Shown here in pieces: positions 1 to 9,828 of a stretch of 64,000 nt of DNA (position 1 is the first letter of the stretch; each line of letters starts with the position of its first letter). The notes beneath the pieces are model-generated. The model was not told the origin of the DNA. It did no database searches and saw nothing but the letters and a program-made list of their open reading frames with translations. The translations under genes were made by a program, and so were the position numbers. This DNA is from Mycolicibacterium sp. BiH015 (GTDB lineage Bacteria > Actinomycetota > Actinomycetes > Mycobacteriales > Mycobacteriaceae): contig NZ_JAQGCZ010000001.1 of assembly GCF_027706845.1 (NCBI RefSeq), positions 62,001 to 126,000 on the forward strand, in the 5' to 3' direction.

Positions 1-1
1 A

Positions 2-178
2 TGCCAGGTGCCGTATCCGGCGCTGGGCCCACCCGAGGGCGCCGAGGGCAAGGACACCGCGCGGGACGAGTGGGGCATCCAGCCGGTGCCCCAGTACAAC
101 CGGATCGGATTCCGGGAACTCGTGAAGATTCATGAAGACCGGGAGGCACGCGAGGCAGCACAGGAGACTTCACCGTGA
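2..178 (+). CDS. 3' end of an unrecognised coding region (partial)
   Basis: An open frame enters from the left edge and ends at a TGA at 176-178. Its 58 visible residues end with a basic and acidic stretch containing [18 protein letters not shown]. The stop overlaps the GTG start of the P450 by 4 bases (GTGA), the same coupling seen through the rest of the cluster, so this is very probably the preceding gene of the P450 operon. I do not recognise a family from this C-terminal fragment and assign no function. The frame is preferred because it alone is open to the P450 start and shows coupling. Confidence 0.6.
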   Translation, partial: CQVPYPALGPPEGAEGKDTARDEWGIQPVPQYNRIGFRELVKIHEDREAREAAQETSP

Positions 179-1395
179 CGCAGACACCGGAACGGCACGC
201 CGAGAACTGGGATCTGCGCCACACGGATTTCAACGACAACGATTTTCTCTACGACGTGTACTCGGTGATGCGCGAGAAGTCTCCGTTCGCCCGAACCGAC
301 AACCCGTTCCTGAGCGCGACGCCGGCAGGCGCGTGGGTCGCGGTCCGTTACGACGAGTGCGTGAAGATCCTTCAGGACTGGGAGCACTTCTCCAGCAATC
401 CGACGCCGGAGGGTGCCGAGCAGCTCGCCGGCGACCTGGTGATCACCCTCGACCCTCCCCGACAGCAGAAGTTCCGCAAGGTCCTCAATCCCTATTTCTC
501 CCCGGCCAGGATGAAGGCCCTGCGCCCGGAGATCGCCGACGAAACCGACAGGCTGATCGACGATTTCATCGAGAACGGGTCGGGAGATCTCGCCCAGATC
601 GCCTGGCGCCAACCCGGCGTCGTGTTCTTCAAATATCTGCTCGGCATGCCCGTCGACGACGTTCCGTTATGCGTCGAACTGACCGACACCGCACTCAACG
701 GCGCGACCGAGGAAGCGCGGATGGGGGCCTGGGGCGGGTTGTACCAACACGTGCACGACGCGGTCACCCTCCGCAAGGATCAGCCGCCCCGCGACGACAT
801 GATAGACGTCCTGCTCTCCGCCGAGATCGACGGAGAGAAGCTGTCGTTCGGCGACGTCGTCTCCAATGCCATGCTCCTCGTTCAGGCGGGGCTCGAGACC
901 ACCGCGAGCGCAATGTCGTTCGCCTATAACTACCTCGCCACCAATCCGGCCGAGCGCGACCGTCTTATCGGCGCCCCTGACCTTCTCGTCCGCGCGGTCG
1001 AGGAGTTCATCCGGTTCGCCGGGTCGATTCACGGCATCCCGCGCACCGTTGCCAAAGAGGTCGAACTCAGCGGCTGCACCTTCTCGCCGGGTGAATCGGT
1101 GATCGTCAACTACGCTGCGGCCAACCGCGACGAGCAGCAATTCCCGCACGCTGACCGGTGCATTCTCGACCGCAAAGAGAACCGGCACCTCGGCTTCGGT
1201 GCCGGGGTGCACAGGTGTCTCGGATCGAACCTGGCGCGGTTGGAATTCCAGGTGGGTCTCGAACGGGTGCTGTCCCGGATGCCCGACGTCACCCTTGCGC
1301 CGGGGCAGGAAGCCAGATTCCACGGCAACTCCGTCACGCGCGGGTTCCGTTCGGTACCAGTCACCTTCACCCCGGGGACGAGGTCAAAAGCGTGA
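175..1395 (+). CDS. Cytochrome P450 monooxygenase
   Basis: A 406-residue soluble bacterial class I P450, a normal full length. Visible landmarks are the I-helix oxygen-activation motif AGLETT, the K-helix ExxR (EEFIR), and the heme loop [17 protein letters not shown] with the thiolate ligand at Cys348. It should hydroxylate an organic, probably hydrophobic, substrate using electrons from a ferredoxin and reductase; neither is encoded beside it. The GTG start overlaps the preceding stop by 4 bases, and its own stop overlaps the next start by 4 bases, so it is an internal gene of a coupled operon. The substrate is unknown. Family assignment is firm and the role is inferred from context. Confidence 0.95.
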   Translation: MTQTPERHAENWDLRHTDFNDNDFLYDVYSVMREKSPFARTDNPFLSATPAGAWVAVRYDECVKILQDWEHFSSNPTPEGAEQLAGDLVITLDPPRQQKFRKVLNPYFSPARMKALRPEIADETDRLIDDFIENGSGDLAQIAWRQPGVVFFKYLLGMPVDDVPLCVELTDTALNGATEEARMGAWGGLYQHVHDAVTLRKDQPPRDDMIDVLLSAEIDGEKLSFGDVVSNAMLLVQAGLETTASAMSFAYNYLATNPAERDRLIGAPDLLVRAVEEFIRFAGSIHGIPRTVAKEVELSGCTFSPGESVIVNYAAANRDEQQFPHADRCILDRKENRHLGFGAGVHRCLGSNLARLEFQVGLERVLSRMPDVTLAPGQEARFHGNSVTRGFRSVPVTFTPGTRSKA

Positions 1396-2444
1396 CCTAC
1401 CGGGTCGTGCAGTGGACGACGGGAAACGTGGGCCGCAAGTCGGTCCACGCCGTCGCCGCCAACACCGACCTCGAGCTCGTGGGCTGTTTCGCATGGTCAC
1501 CCGACAAAGTCGGCAAGGATGTCGGCGAGCTCTGCGGCATCGACCCGCTGGGAGTCCGCGCCACCGATGACGTCGACGCCCTACTCGCGCTGAAGCCCGA
1601 TTGCATCGTCTACAACCCGATGTTCGCCGACGTGGACACCCTGGTCCGCATCCTCGGAGCGGGCATCAACGTCGTCACCACGTCCGAGTTCATCACCGGC
1701 GACACCCTCGGCGACGGTAGGCACCGGATTGTCGAGGCCTGTGAGCAGGGCGGCGCGACCATCTTCGGCAGCGGCATCAACCCCGGCTTCATCCAGCTGT
1801 TCGCCGTCGTCACCGCAGGCATCTCCGACCGCGTGGACCGCATCTCCATCGTCGAATCCTTCGACACCACCATCTACGACTCCCCGGCCACCGAAATCCC
1901 CATGGGATTCGGCTATCCCATCGATCATCCCGATCTGCAGTCCGTCACCGAGAAGGGTTCCGGCATCTTCCGCGAGGCGGTTCAGCTCGTCGCCGACGCC
2001 CTCGGAACTCATCTCGACGAGATCCGCTGCGCGACGGACTACGCAGAGACCACCGAAGATCTGCACCTGCCCGGCGACTGGACCATCGCCGCCGGCTGCG
2101 TCGCGGGTATCGACGTGCGCTGGACGGGCATCGTCGACGGACGCGATGTCATCGAGATCCGGGGCATCTGGACGAAGGGCCAGGCGCTGCAACCCGCGTG
2201 GTCGACGACGTTCGGATACACCATCACCGTCGAGGGCAGACCCACGATCCGAAGCACGCTGAGCTTCGAACCGCCACCGGACTTCGTCGGCGAAACGCTG
2301 GATGACTACATCATGCTCGGACTGACGATCACGGCCATGCCCGCCATCACCGCGATCCCCGCCGTGGTGGCCGCACCTGCCGGCATCGCCACCTACACCG
2401 ACCTGCCGCTGCTTCTTCCCCGCGGAGTTCTGACCACAAACTGA
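1392..2444 (+). CDS. DapB-fold NAD(P)-dependent oxidoreductase, first of a tandem pair
   Basis: A 350-residue protein of the dihydrodipicolinate-reductase-like family (related to 2,4-diaminopentanoate dehydrogenase-type proteins). The N-terminus carries a Rossmann dinucleotide-binding start (YRVVQWTTGNVGRKSV), and the middle has a SGINPGF loop typical of the family. True DapB is shorter (about 245-270 residues) and acts in lysine biosynthesis; this longer type recurs in mycobacterial catabolic clusters and has no established substrate that I know. The GTG start at 1392 overlaps the P450 stop by 4 bases; starts further upstream would run deep into the P450. Likely role: NAD(P)H-linked reduction or oxidation of a P450 product (inference). 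Confidence 0.85.
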   Translation: MTYRVVQWTTGNVGRKSVHAVAANTDLELVGCFAWSPDKVGKDVGELCGIDPLGVRATDDVDALLALKPDCIVYNPMFADVDTLVRILGAGINVVTTSEFITGDTLGDGRHRIVEACEQGGATIFGSGINPGFIQLFAVVTAGISDRVDRISIVESFDTTIYDSPATEIPMGFGYPIDHPDLQSVTEKGSGIFREAVQLVADALGTHLDEIRCATDYAETTEDLHLPGDWTIAAGCVAGIDVRWTGIVDGRDVIEIRGIWTKGQALQPAWSTTFGYTITVEGRPTIRSTLSFEPPPDFVGETLDDYIMLGLTITAMPAITAIPAVVAAPAGIATYTDLPLLLPRGVLTTN

Positions 2445-2455
2445 AGGACGATGTC

Positions 2456-3510
2456 ATGGCTGACAAGCGTTACCGAGTGATCCAGTGGATGACGGGCGAC
2501 GTCGGACAGGTCGGTGTTCGACACTTCGCCGACAACCCGGTGTACGACCTCGTCGGGGTCTTGGTACACAGCAACGACAAAGTCGGCAGGGACGCGGGCG
2601 AGATCGCCGGCATCGCACCGATCGGTGTCACGGCGACCGACGACATCGATGCCATGGTCGCCTTGCAGGCCGACTGCGTCTTCTACACACCGATCATCAT
2701 GGACGTCGACACGGTATGCCGGCTGCTGCGGTCGGGCAAGAACGTCGTGACCACAGCCGGGTTCTTCCATCCTTCACCGGATTTCCGCGATCCGGCCGAA
2801 CTGATCCGGGCCGCCTGCGTCGAGGGCGGCACGTCGTTTCATGGCGGCGGCATCCACCCGGGGTACGCCGGTGACATCCTGCCGCTCACGCTGGCGCGCG
2901 TGATGAGCCGAGTCGACACGATCCACGTCTACGAGGTCGTCGACGTCCTCAAAGACGCACCGCTGGATCACATCGACTGGATGGGGTTCGGCAAAGACAA
3001 GGAGAAATTCCTCTCCGAGCCAACAATTCTCGGGCTCGGGTTGCCGTTCTTCGCCCAATCCATGTACATGATCGCCGACGGTCTCGGCGTCACGATCGAC
3101 GAGGTGACCGCCGCGGAGGTCGGTGTCGCGACCGCTGTCGAGGACATCGCGCACGACGAGGGCGCCATACCGAAAGGCACCGTAGCCGCGCAGCGCCACG
3201 AGTGGACGGCCTGGGTAGGCGGCAAACCGCTGATCGTCTTCCACGCGATCTACCTCACCGCAGCGCCCGAGCGCCTCGATCCGCCGTGGGATTGGGGCGA
3301 GACGCGCTACGAGATCGTCATCGAAGGAGACCCGCCGACCGAGCTCACCCTCAAGGGCGTCCGGGCGCCGGACGGGACCATGGCCCATCCCGGCTACGAC
3401 TGGACGGCGATGGGGGCGATCAACGCGATCCCCGACGTGTGTGACGCACCCCCGGGCTGGCTCAACCATCTCGACCTCGGCCTGATCCGGCCGCGCGGGC
3501 TGGTGCGGCC

Positions 3511-3514
<4 letters not shown>
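2456..3514 (+). CDS. DapB-fold NAD(P)-dependent oxidoreductase, second of a tandem pair
   Basis: A 352-residue paralogue of the upstream gene, aligned along its whole length: Rossmann start YRVIQWMTGDVGQVGVRHF, the shared NDKVGRDAGE segment, and a GGGIHPGY loop in place of SGINPGF. It is separated from its neighbour by 11 bases that contain an AAGGA ribosome binding site before ATG 2456, the only clear gap in the coupled run. Two diverged copies kept side by side suggest either a heteromer or successive steps on related intermediates. Its stop overlaps the next gene's GTG by 4 bases. The substrate is unknown. Confidence 0.85.
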
Positions 3515-4830
<1,316 letters not shown>

Positions 4831-4834
<4 letters not shown>

Positions 4835-6057
4835 CCACGACGACGAACCGGAGCGTGTTCGACGCCGGACTACCGACGCTGGACTACGGCTTCACCGACA
4901 GCCCCCAGAATATCTATCCGCAGTTCCGCGCGGCCCAGCAGATCGCACCCGTGGCCCTCGGCCCGATCGGCCCCGAGGTGCTGTCCTACGAGATGGCCCG
5001 CACCGTCCTGCGCGATCCACGGTTCGTGATCCCGCCCGGTATCCACCTCTCGGCGCACGGCATCACATCGGGACCTTTGTGGGACAGGGTGACTCACAGC
5101 ATCTTGAACATGGAGGGTGAGGAACACCGCCGATTGCGCAGCCTGGTGTCTCGCGCCTTCACACCGCGAGCGACGGTACGCATGCACGGCGCGATCCACG
5201 CCGTGGTCAACGAGCTGCTCGACGCGGTGCAGGACGCGGGCAGGTGCGAATTCGTCGACGACGTCGCCCGGCCATACCCGATTCCGATCATCTGTGCGCT
5301 TCTCGGCGCGCCGCGCGAGGATTGGCAGCAATTCTCTCGATGGGCGGAGGACATCTTCAAGATCGTCAGCTTCGACTGCAACCTCGCCGAGGAAGAGCCC
5401 GTGGTGCTGAAGGCGTGGGGCGAGTTCGACGACTATATCGACGGCATGATCGATGCGCGCCGGCAGAACCTGACCGACGACCTGCTGTCGGACCTGATCC
5501 GCATCGAGGACAGTGGTGACCGTCTTGACGCCGCGGAACTGCGCATGCTGGCATTCTCTGTTCTGGTCGCTGGGACCGACACCACCCGCAGCCAGCTCGC
5601 CGCATCGATGCAGGTGCTGTGCGAGCACCCCGAGCAGTGGGCGGTACTTCGCGAGCATCCGGAACTCGCGATGCGCGCCGTCGAAGAGACGATGCGGCAC
5701 TCCCCGTCGATGTGCAGCACTGTGCGCAGCGTGACCGCCGACGTCGAGATCGGCGAGTACACCTTCCCTGCAGGCACATTCATCGTCGTCAACACCTACG
5801 CGGCCAACCGGGACGCCACCGTGTACACCGATCCGGCCCGCTTCGACATCAGCCGAGACGATCCGCCGCCGATCCTGACCTTCGGCGGCGGCGTGCACTA
5901 CTGCCTCGGCGCCAACCTCGCTCGCCTGGAGCTTGCCGAGGCGTTGACGATCCTGTCGGTTCGCGTGCCCAACCCGCGTATCGCGGGCCTCGTGCCGTGG
6001 AAGCCGCTGCTGGGCCTCAGCGGGCCGACCAGCCTCCCCCTGGAGTTCGACCGATGA
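4831..6057 (+). CDS. Cytochrome P450 monooxygenase
   Basis: A 408-residue full-length P450. It shows EEHRRLRSLVSRAFTPR in the C-helix region, the I-helix motif AGTDTT, the ExxR in EETMR, and the heme loop FGGGVHYCLGANLARLE with Cys358 as thiolate ligand. The GTG start at 4831 overlaps the stop of the broken P450; its stop overlaps the next gene's ATG (ATGA). Because translation of the broken gene's first frame ends at 4415, coupling into this gene may be reduced unless ribosomes re-enter. No ferredoxin is adjacent. The substrate is unknown, but the immediate coupling to an ERG2-like protein points to a polycyclic isoprenoid (inference). Confidence 0.93.
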
Positions 6058-6617
6058 AGTACAAGATCGATCCGGATGTGCTGCATGAAGCGGCCAAGCA
6101 GGTCGTCGGGCTGCCGGTGGACAGTGAACTGATTCCTCGCACCGTCGAATTGCTGGCCGCCGAATACCCCGACCTGATCGACTCCGCCCCGGGTCGCTGG
6201 GTTGGCAGCAAGGCAGGCGGTGTCCTCGGCAAGGTGCGGTTCCTCTACTTCAGTCCCCGCGAGTACCTCGTGATCTTCGGATCCCCTACGGGGACACAGG
6301 GTTTCTCGGGAAGGTACAAGCATGTCGACATTTACAAATTCCTGCTTGCCGGGCAGATCGACTCCTACGACCTCGAGTCCGACGACACGGTGGCGCTACC
6401 GCCGCTGCGCCCGGGTGAGCGCACCTGCCTGGAGCGCGGCCATGCCCGCGGATTGACCATCCACCCCGGCTCGTGGCATCTCGAATACGGGCGCGGTGCG
6501 GTCGCCACCACCCTTCCGTTCGCGATGGTGGACACATTGTTGGTGTCGCTTGAGTTCGAATCCGTGCGCCGCTCGACAGTGGAGTTCGCGAAGCTGGTGC
6601 GGCGCCGAAGAAAGTAG
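6054..6617 (+). CDS. ERG2/sigma-1 receptor-like protein (putative sterol-type isomerase)
   Basis: A 187-residue protein that resembles the eukaryotic ERG2 C8-C7 sterol isomerase and sigma-1 receptor over most of its length. Matches include EYLVIFGSPTGTQGFSGRY (sigma-1: EYVLLFGTALGSRGHSGRY), the PGERTCLERGHA segment, and HLEYGRGAVATTLPFAMVDT (sigma-1: VEYGRGVIPSTLAFALADT). The conserved acidic pair is present as Asp92 and Glu144, the latter matching sigma-1 Glu172. The N-terminal transmembrane anchor of the eukaryotic proteins is absent, so it should be soluble or peripheral. ATG 6054 overlaps the P450 stop by 4 bases. Double-bond isomerisation of a sterol- or terpenoid-like P450 substrate is inferred; ligand binding without catalysis is the alternative. 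Confidence 0.85.
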   Translation: MKYKIDPDVLHEAAKQVVGLPVDSELIPRTVELLAAEYPDLIDSAPGRWVGSKAGGVLGKVRFLYFSPREYLVIFGSPTGTQGFSGRYKHVDIYKFLLAGQIDSYDLESDDTVALPPLRPGERTCLERGHARGLTIHPGSWHLEYGRGAVATTLPFAMVDTLLVSLEFESVRRSTVEFAKLVRRRRK

Positions 6618-6637
6618 ACGCGTTTTACGCTGAGGCC

Positions 6638-7255
6638 ATGAGTTCTGCGTCACCTGACGAGTCCGCCGGCGATTCGATCGCGCACGCCCTGCGCGAAGAC
6701 ATCCTCGCGGGCCGACGAGCCGGGGGCGACCGACTGGTCGAAGAGACGCTTGCAAAGCAGTTCGGGGTTTCGCGGATCCCGGTGCGAGAGGCCCTGACCC
6801 GCCTGCAGTCCGAAGGCTTCGTGACGATCGTCCGCCATCGGGGAGCGACGGTGTCGACCACGTTGATCCAGGACAGCCGAGAACTGCTGCAGATTCGGCG
6901 AGGATTGGAAACGCTCTCTGCACAATTGGCAGCGGCCAATCGCGGCGGTGCGGCCGCAGACGAACTTGCCAGGATTGCGGCCGGCCGCGACGCACACGCA
7001 ACGCCGTTTCACGAACTGGTGGCGATCGCGTCCGGTAATCGACAGCTCGCCGAGATGCTCGCGACGGTGAACCGCCGCGTGCAATGGGGATTGGGCGACA
7101 ACCCGGAGGCATCTACGGGCGATCACCGAATTCTGGCGATGGCAATCGTCAACGGTTCGGTTGCGCAGGCCGGATACCTGATGGACGAGCACCTTCAGCG
7201 TGATGAGGACTACTTTGCGGAGAAATACGACTCCGACATCGGATCTGATTGTTAA
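6638..7255 (+). CDS. GntR-family transcriptional regulator (FadR/FCD type)
   Basis: A 205-residue regulator with an N-terminal winged helix (residues about 10-75; the VEETLAKQFGVSRIPVREAL recognition segment is typical) and a helical FCD ligand-binding domain. Possible metal-binding residues lie in FHELVAIA, DHRILAMA and MDEHL. It starts 20 bases after the ERG2-like gene on the same strand and may share its transcript. A perfect 13-base palindrome of the GntR type overlaps its stop codon, just upstream of the transporter gene, which suggests it controls the downstream cassette and perhaps the P450 operon. The ligand is unknown. Confidence 0.9.
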   Translation: MSSASPDESAGDSIAHALREDILAGRRAGGDRLVEETLAKQFGVSRIPVREALTRLQSEGFVTIVRHRGATVSTTLIQDSRELLQIRRGLETLSAQLAAANRGGAAADELARIAAGRDAHATPFHELVAIASGNRQLAEMLATVNRRVQWGLGDNPEASTGDHRILAMAIVNGSVAQAGYLMDEHLQRDEDYFAEKYDSDIGSDC

Positions 7256-7260
7256 ACAAT
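7248..7260. promoter_or_regulatory. Likely GntR operator
   Basis: ATTGTTAAACAAT is a perfect 13-base palindrome and contains TTGT-N3-ACAA, the form bound by FadR-type GntR proteins. It overlaps the stop codon of the GntR gene and lies 8 bases upstream of a promoter-like sequence for the MFS gene. It is AT-rich within a GC-rich setting. Binding is inferred. Confidence 0.6.
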
Positions 7261-7267
7261 ATTGGGC

Positions 7268-7297
7268 TTGTTTCCAAGCGCGTAACGTAACTATGCT
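7268..7297 (+). promoter_or_regulatory. Candidate promoter for the MFS transporter cassette
   Basis: TTGTTT (7268-7273) and TATGCT (7292-7297) are separated by 18 bases and resemble a SigA-type promoter. They lie in the 174-base gap between the GntR gene and the MFS gene, directly after the palindromic operator. This is prediction from sequence only. Confidence 0.4.
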
Positions 7298-7429
7298 GCA
7301 GGGCAATGCTAAAGAAACACAAGTCGTATACAACTCTCGTTAGCGCGATTGAGGTCAGGGACGACTTGCGGTCGGGCTCGCCGGCACGAGGGGTGTCGGT
7401 GTCACCACTCGTCACCACCGGAGCCCGTC

Positions 7430-8881
7430 ATGTCCCTGAAAGATCGCTTTGTTTCCGCCCCCAACCCCGAAAGCGACGTGGATGCCGCCGCGCCCGGGCT
7501 GACCAGGGTCCTCGACCGCATCGGGTTCGGCCGCGTGCAGGCCGCCCTGATCCTGCTGCTGATGGCCGGATTGTTCTTCGATTCTCTCGAACAGAACTCG
7601 ACCGGCGCCATGGGCCCGCTGCTGAAGGAGACGTTCGGCATCGGCAACGCCGAGCTGACGATGATCAACACCGTCACCGTCGTCGGCGGCCTGGTCGGCC
7701 GGCTGATCGGTGGTTACCTCGCCGACAAGTACGGCCGCCGCTTCGCACTGAGCCTCAACCTGCTCGTCTACACCCTGGGTGGACTGATCAGCGCAGTCGC
7801 CCTCAACTACGAGATGCTGCTGGCCAGCCGCTTCATCGTCGGCATCGGCCTCGGAGGCGAATTCACCGTCGGCCTGGCGATCCTGTCCGAAATCATGGCC
7901 ACCCGCTACCGCGGATCCATGACGGCCACGCTGAACCTCGCGTCAGGCGGCTTCGGCAACCTCGTCTCGTTCGGCTTCTTCTGGCTGGTGCTCGGACCGC
8001 TCAACGACTCGCTCGGCGGCAACGACACCTCGTGGCGTTGGACCTACGTCATGCTGGCGGTGCCCGCCATCCTCGTGGTCTGGTTCCGTCGCTATCTGCC
8101 CGAGTCGCCTCGCTTCCTGCTGTCGAAGGGCCGGATCGACGAGGCCAACCAGAGCCTGACCCGCCTGGCCAGCGGCAGCGTCAAAGGCTTGCGGAACCCC
8201 GGTCCCACACAGGATTTCGTGACCGCCGACGACATCCCACTGCAGACCAAAAGCAGCTACGCCGAGGTGTTCAAGGGACAGAACCTGCGTCGCACCATCG
8301 CCGTCGGTACGGCCTCGTGGATGTCGTTCGGCGCCCAGGTGACCTTGCTGTTCCTGATGCCGATCCTGCTGATGTCTCGTGGCTACTCGCTGTCGGATTC
8401 GTTGGCCTACACCATGTTCATGCACATCGGTTCGGTGTTCGGCGCGCTAACGGCCTCGCTGCTGGCCGGCAAGGTGAGACGCCGTACGGCCGTCGGAGTG
8501 GCAGCCGTCGGCGGGTGCATCGCCGCGATCAGCTTCGCGGCGTTCGCCGACAGTGCTTGGAAGATCGTGGTTCTCGGCATGATCTTCAAGTACTTCACGA
8601 TGATGACGAACACGCTGCTGTCGGTGTGGTCACCCGAGCTGTTCCCGACTTCGGTACGCGCCATGGGCACCTCGGTGGTCAACGGTATCGGCAACGTCGC
8701 CGGAGCGGTGATGCCGTTCGCCGCCCTGTTCTTCTTCGACCGGTGGGGTGTGCCCGGAGTGTTCTCGATGATCGCCGTGATGTACGTCCTGCTCCTGGTC
8801 GCCTCCCGCTTCGGACCTGAAACCTTCGGCAAGTCCCTGGAGCAGGTATCGGAGCGCAAGCGCGTCCTCACCCCGGCCTGA
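7430..8881 (+). CDS. MFS transporter, sugar/organic acid porter type
   Basis: A 483-residue inner-membrane transporter with about 12 hydrophobic segments. The MFS signature after TM2 is GGYLADKYGRRFA, and PESPRFLLSKGR follows TM6, as in the sugar porter and aromatic-acid symporter branches. The N-terminal 35 residues are polar and cytoplasmic. ATG 7430 was chosen because hydrophobic segments begin soon after it and the upstream sequence is a promoter-like gap. It is followed by an NMT1-like protein and an ornithine cyclodeaminase-like enzyme, so it probably imports their substrate (inference). Confidence 0.88.
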   Translation: MSLKDRFVSAPNPESDVDAAAPGLTRVLDRIGFGRVQAALILLLMAGLFFDSLEQNSTGAMGPLLKETFGIGNAELTMINTVTVVGGLVGRLIGGYLADKYGRRFALSLNLLVYTLGGLISAVALNYEMLLASRFIVGIGLGGEFTVGLAILSEIMATRYRGSMTATLNLASGGFGNLVSFGFFWLVLGPLNDSLGGNDTSWRWTYVMLAVPAILVVWFRRYLPESPRFLLSKGRIDEANQSLTRLASGSVKGLRNPGPTQDFVTADDIPLQTKSSYAEVFKGQNLRRTIAVGTASWMSFGAQVTLLFLMPILLMSRGYSLSDSLAYTMFMHIGSVFGALTASLLAGKVRRRTAVGVAAVGGCIAAISFAAFADSAWKIVVLGMIFKYFTMMTNTLLSVWSPELFPTSVRAMGTSVVNGIGNVAGAVMPFAALFFFDRWGVPGVFSMIAVMYVLLLVASRFGPETFGKSLEQVSERKRVLTPA

Positions 8882-8913
8882 GCCCATCAACCCGATATAG
8901 AAAGGAACGAGAC

Positions 8914-9828
8914 ATGTTGCAGCTCAACATCTCCGCCACCGCACACGCGCTGAACTACCTACCCCAGTACTACGCCGATCACGTTGGTGTGTTCGCCGAC
9001 CACCAGCTGGCGGTCGGCGCCACTGCCCGCGATCCGTGGACCGGCGTTCTCGACGACCTGGACTCCGGTGTGGCCGACGTGGCGCTGGGCGGACTGTGGG
9101 TGCCCGCCATGTATCACGCAGGCCCCCGCGATGTGACGGTGTTCGCTCAGGTGAACCACCAGTTCCCGAAGGCCCTGGTGACGCGAGAGCCCAGACCGAA
9201 CTTCGCGTGGAGTGACCTGATCGGCAAGACCGTTCTGGCGCCGGGGATCGGCGGCAGCGCGCCGTACGCGTTCACCGCGGGTCTCATTCGCGAGTCGGGC
9301 GTCGATCCAGGGTCGATCACATTCCTGAGGGACCTCTCCACACCGATGTACGTCGAGATGTTCGGCGCAGGCCTGGGAGACGCGATCGTCACCGATCTGG
9401 TCACCGCAGAAGCGATGCAACGCAGCGCAACCGGCTATATCGCCGCCGACTATCTGGAGGTCGGTGGGCTAGGGCCCAACAGCGTCTACTACTGCCGCAC
9501 CGACCGGTTCGGCGAGCTGTCCGAGCGTCTGGTCAGATTCGTCTCGGCGCTCCAGGAGTCGATGCAGCTGCTCACCTCGGCGGGAGTCGAGGATCTGGCA
9601 CCGTTGATGCGCGACCATTGGCCGACGATGCCACTCGGGACGCTCTCGGGTGCATGTGAACGCATGCTGCACTCGCACACGTGGCATACCCCGGTCATCG
9701 ACGCCGAAGCCACCGACAGGTGGACGGGAATTCTGTATGCGGAGAACATGATTACGCGTCAGCCTCGGTTCGAGGATCTGGTCGACACCTCGATCGTCGA
9801 TCGACTCTCCGTACTGACTCCCCGATGA
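8914..9828 (+). CDS. NMT1/THI5-like periplasmic-binding-fold protein without signal peptide
   Basis: A 304-residue protein with the type II periplasmic-binding fold of NMT1/THI5 and ABC-type binding proteins: YYADHVGVFADH near the N-terminus, DVALGGLWVPA, then LIGKTVLAPGIGGSAPYAF. Unlike transport-linked members it starts directly with the first strand (MLQLNISATAHALNYLPQ) and has no signal peptide or lipobox. No ABC permease or ATPase is nearby. A clear AAAGGA ribosome binding site precedes ATG 8914. It may be a cytoplasmic enzyme or sensor acting with the adjacent cyclodeaminase-like protein; function is unproven. Its stop overlaps the next ATG by 4 bases. Confidence 0.75.
   Translation: MLQLNISATAHALNYLPQYYADHVGVFADHQLAVGATARDPWTGVLDDLDSGVADVALGGLWVPAMYHAGPRDVTVFAQVNHQFPKALVTREPRPNFAWSDLIGKTVLAPGIGGSAPYAFTAGLIRESGVDPGSITFLRDLSTPMYVEMFGAGLGDAIVTDLVTAEAMQRSATGYIAADYLEVGGLGPNSVYYCRTDRFGELSERLVRFVSALQESMQLLTSAGVEDLAPLMRDHWPTMPLGTLSGACERMLHSHTWHTPVIDAEATDRWTGILYAENMITRQPRFEDLVDTSIVDRLSVLTPR

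Noticed and set aside
7306..8820. A 504-codon Arg/Asp-rich frame overlapping the MFS gene on the same strand
   Set aside because: The other frame encodes a full 12-helix transporter; this frame has no membrane segment or recognised domain.
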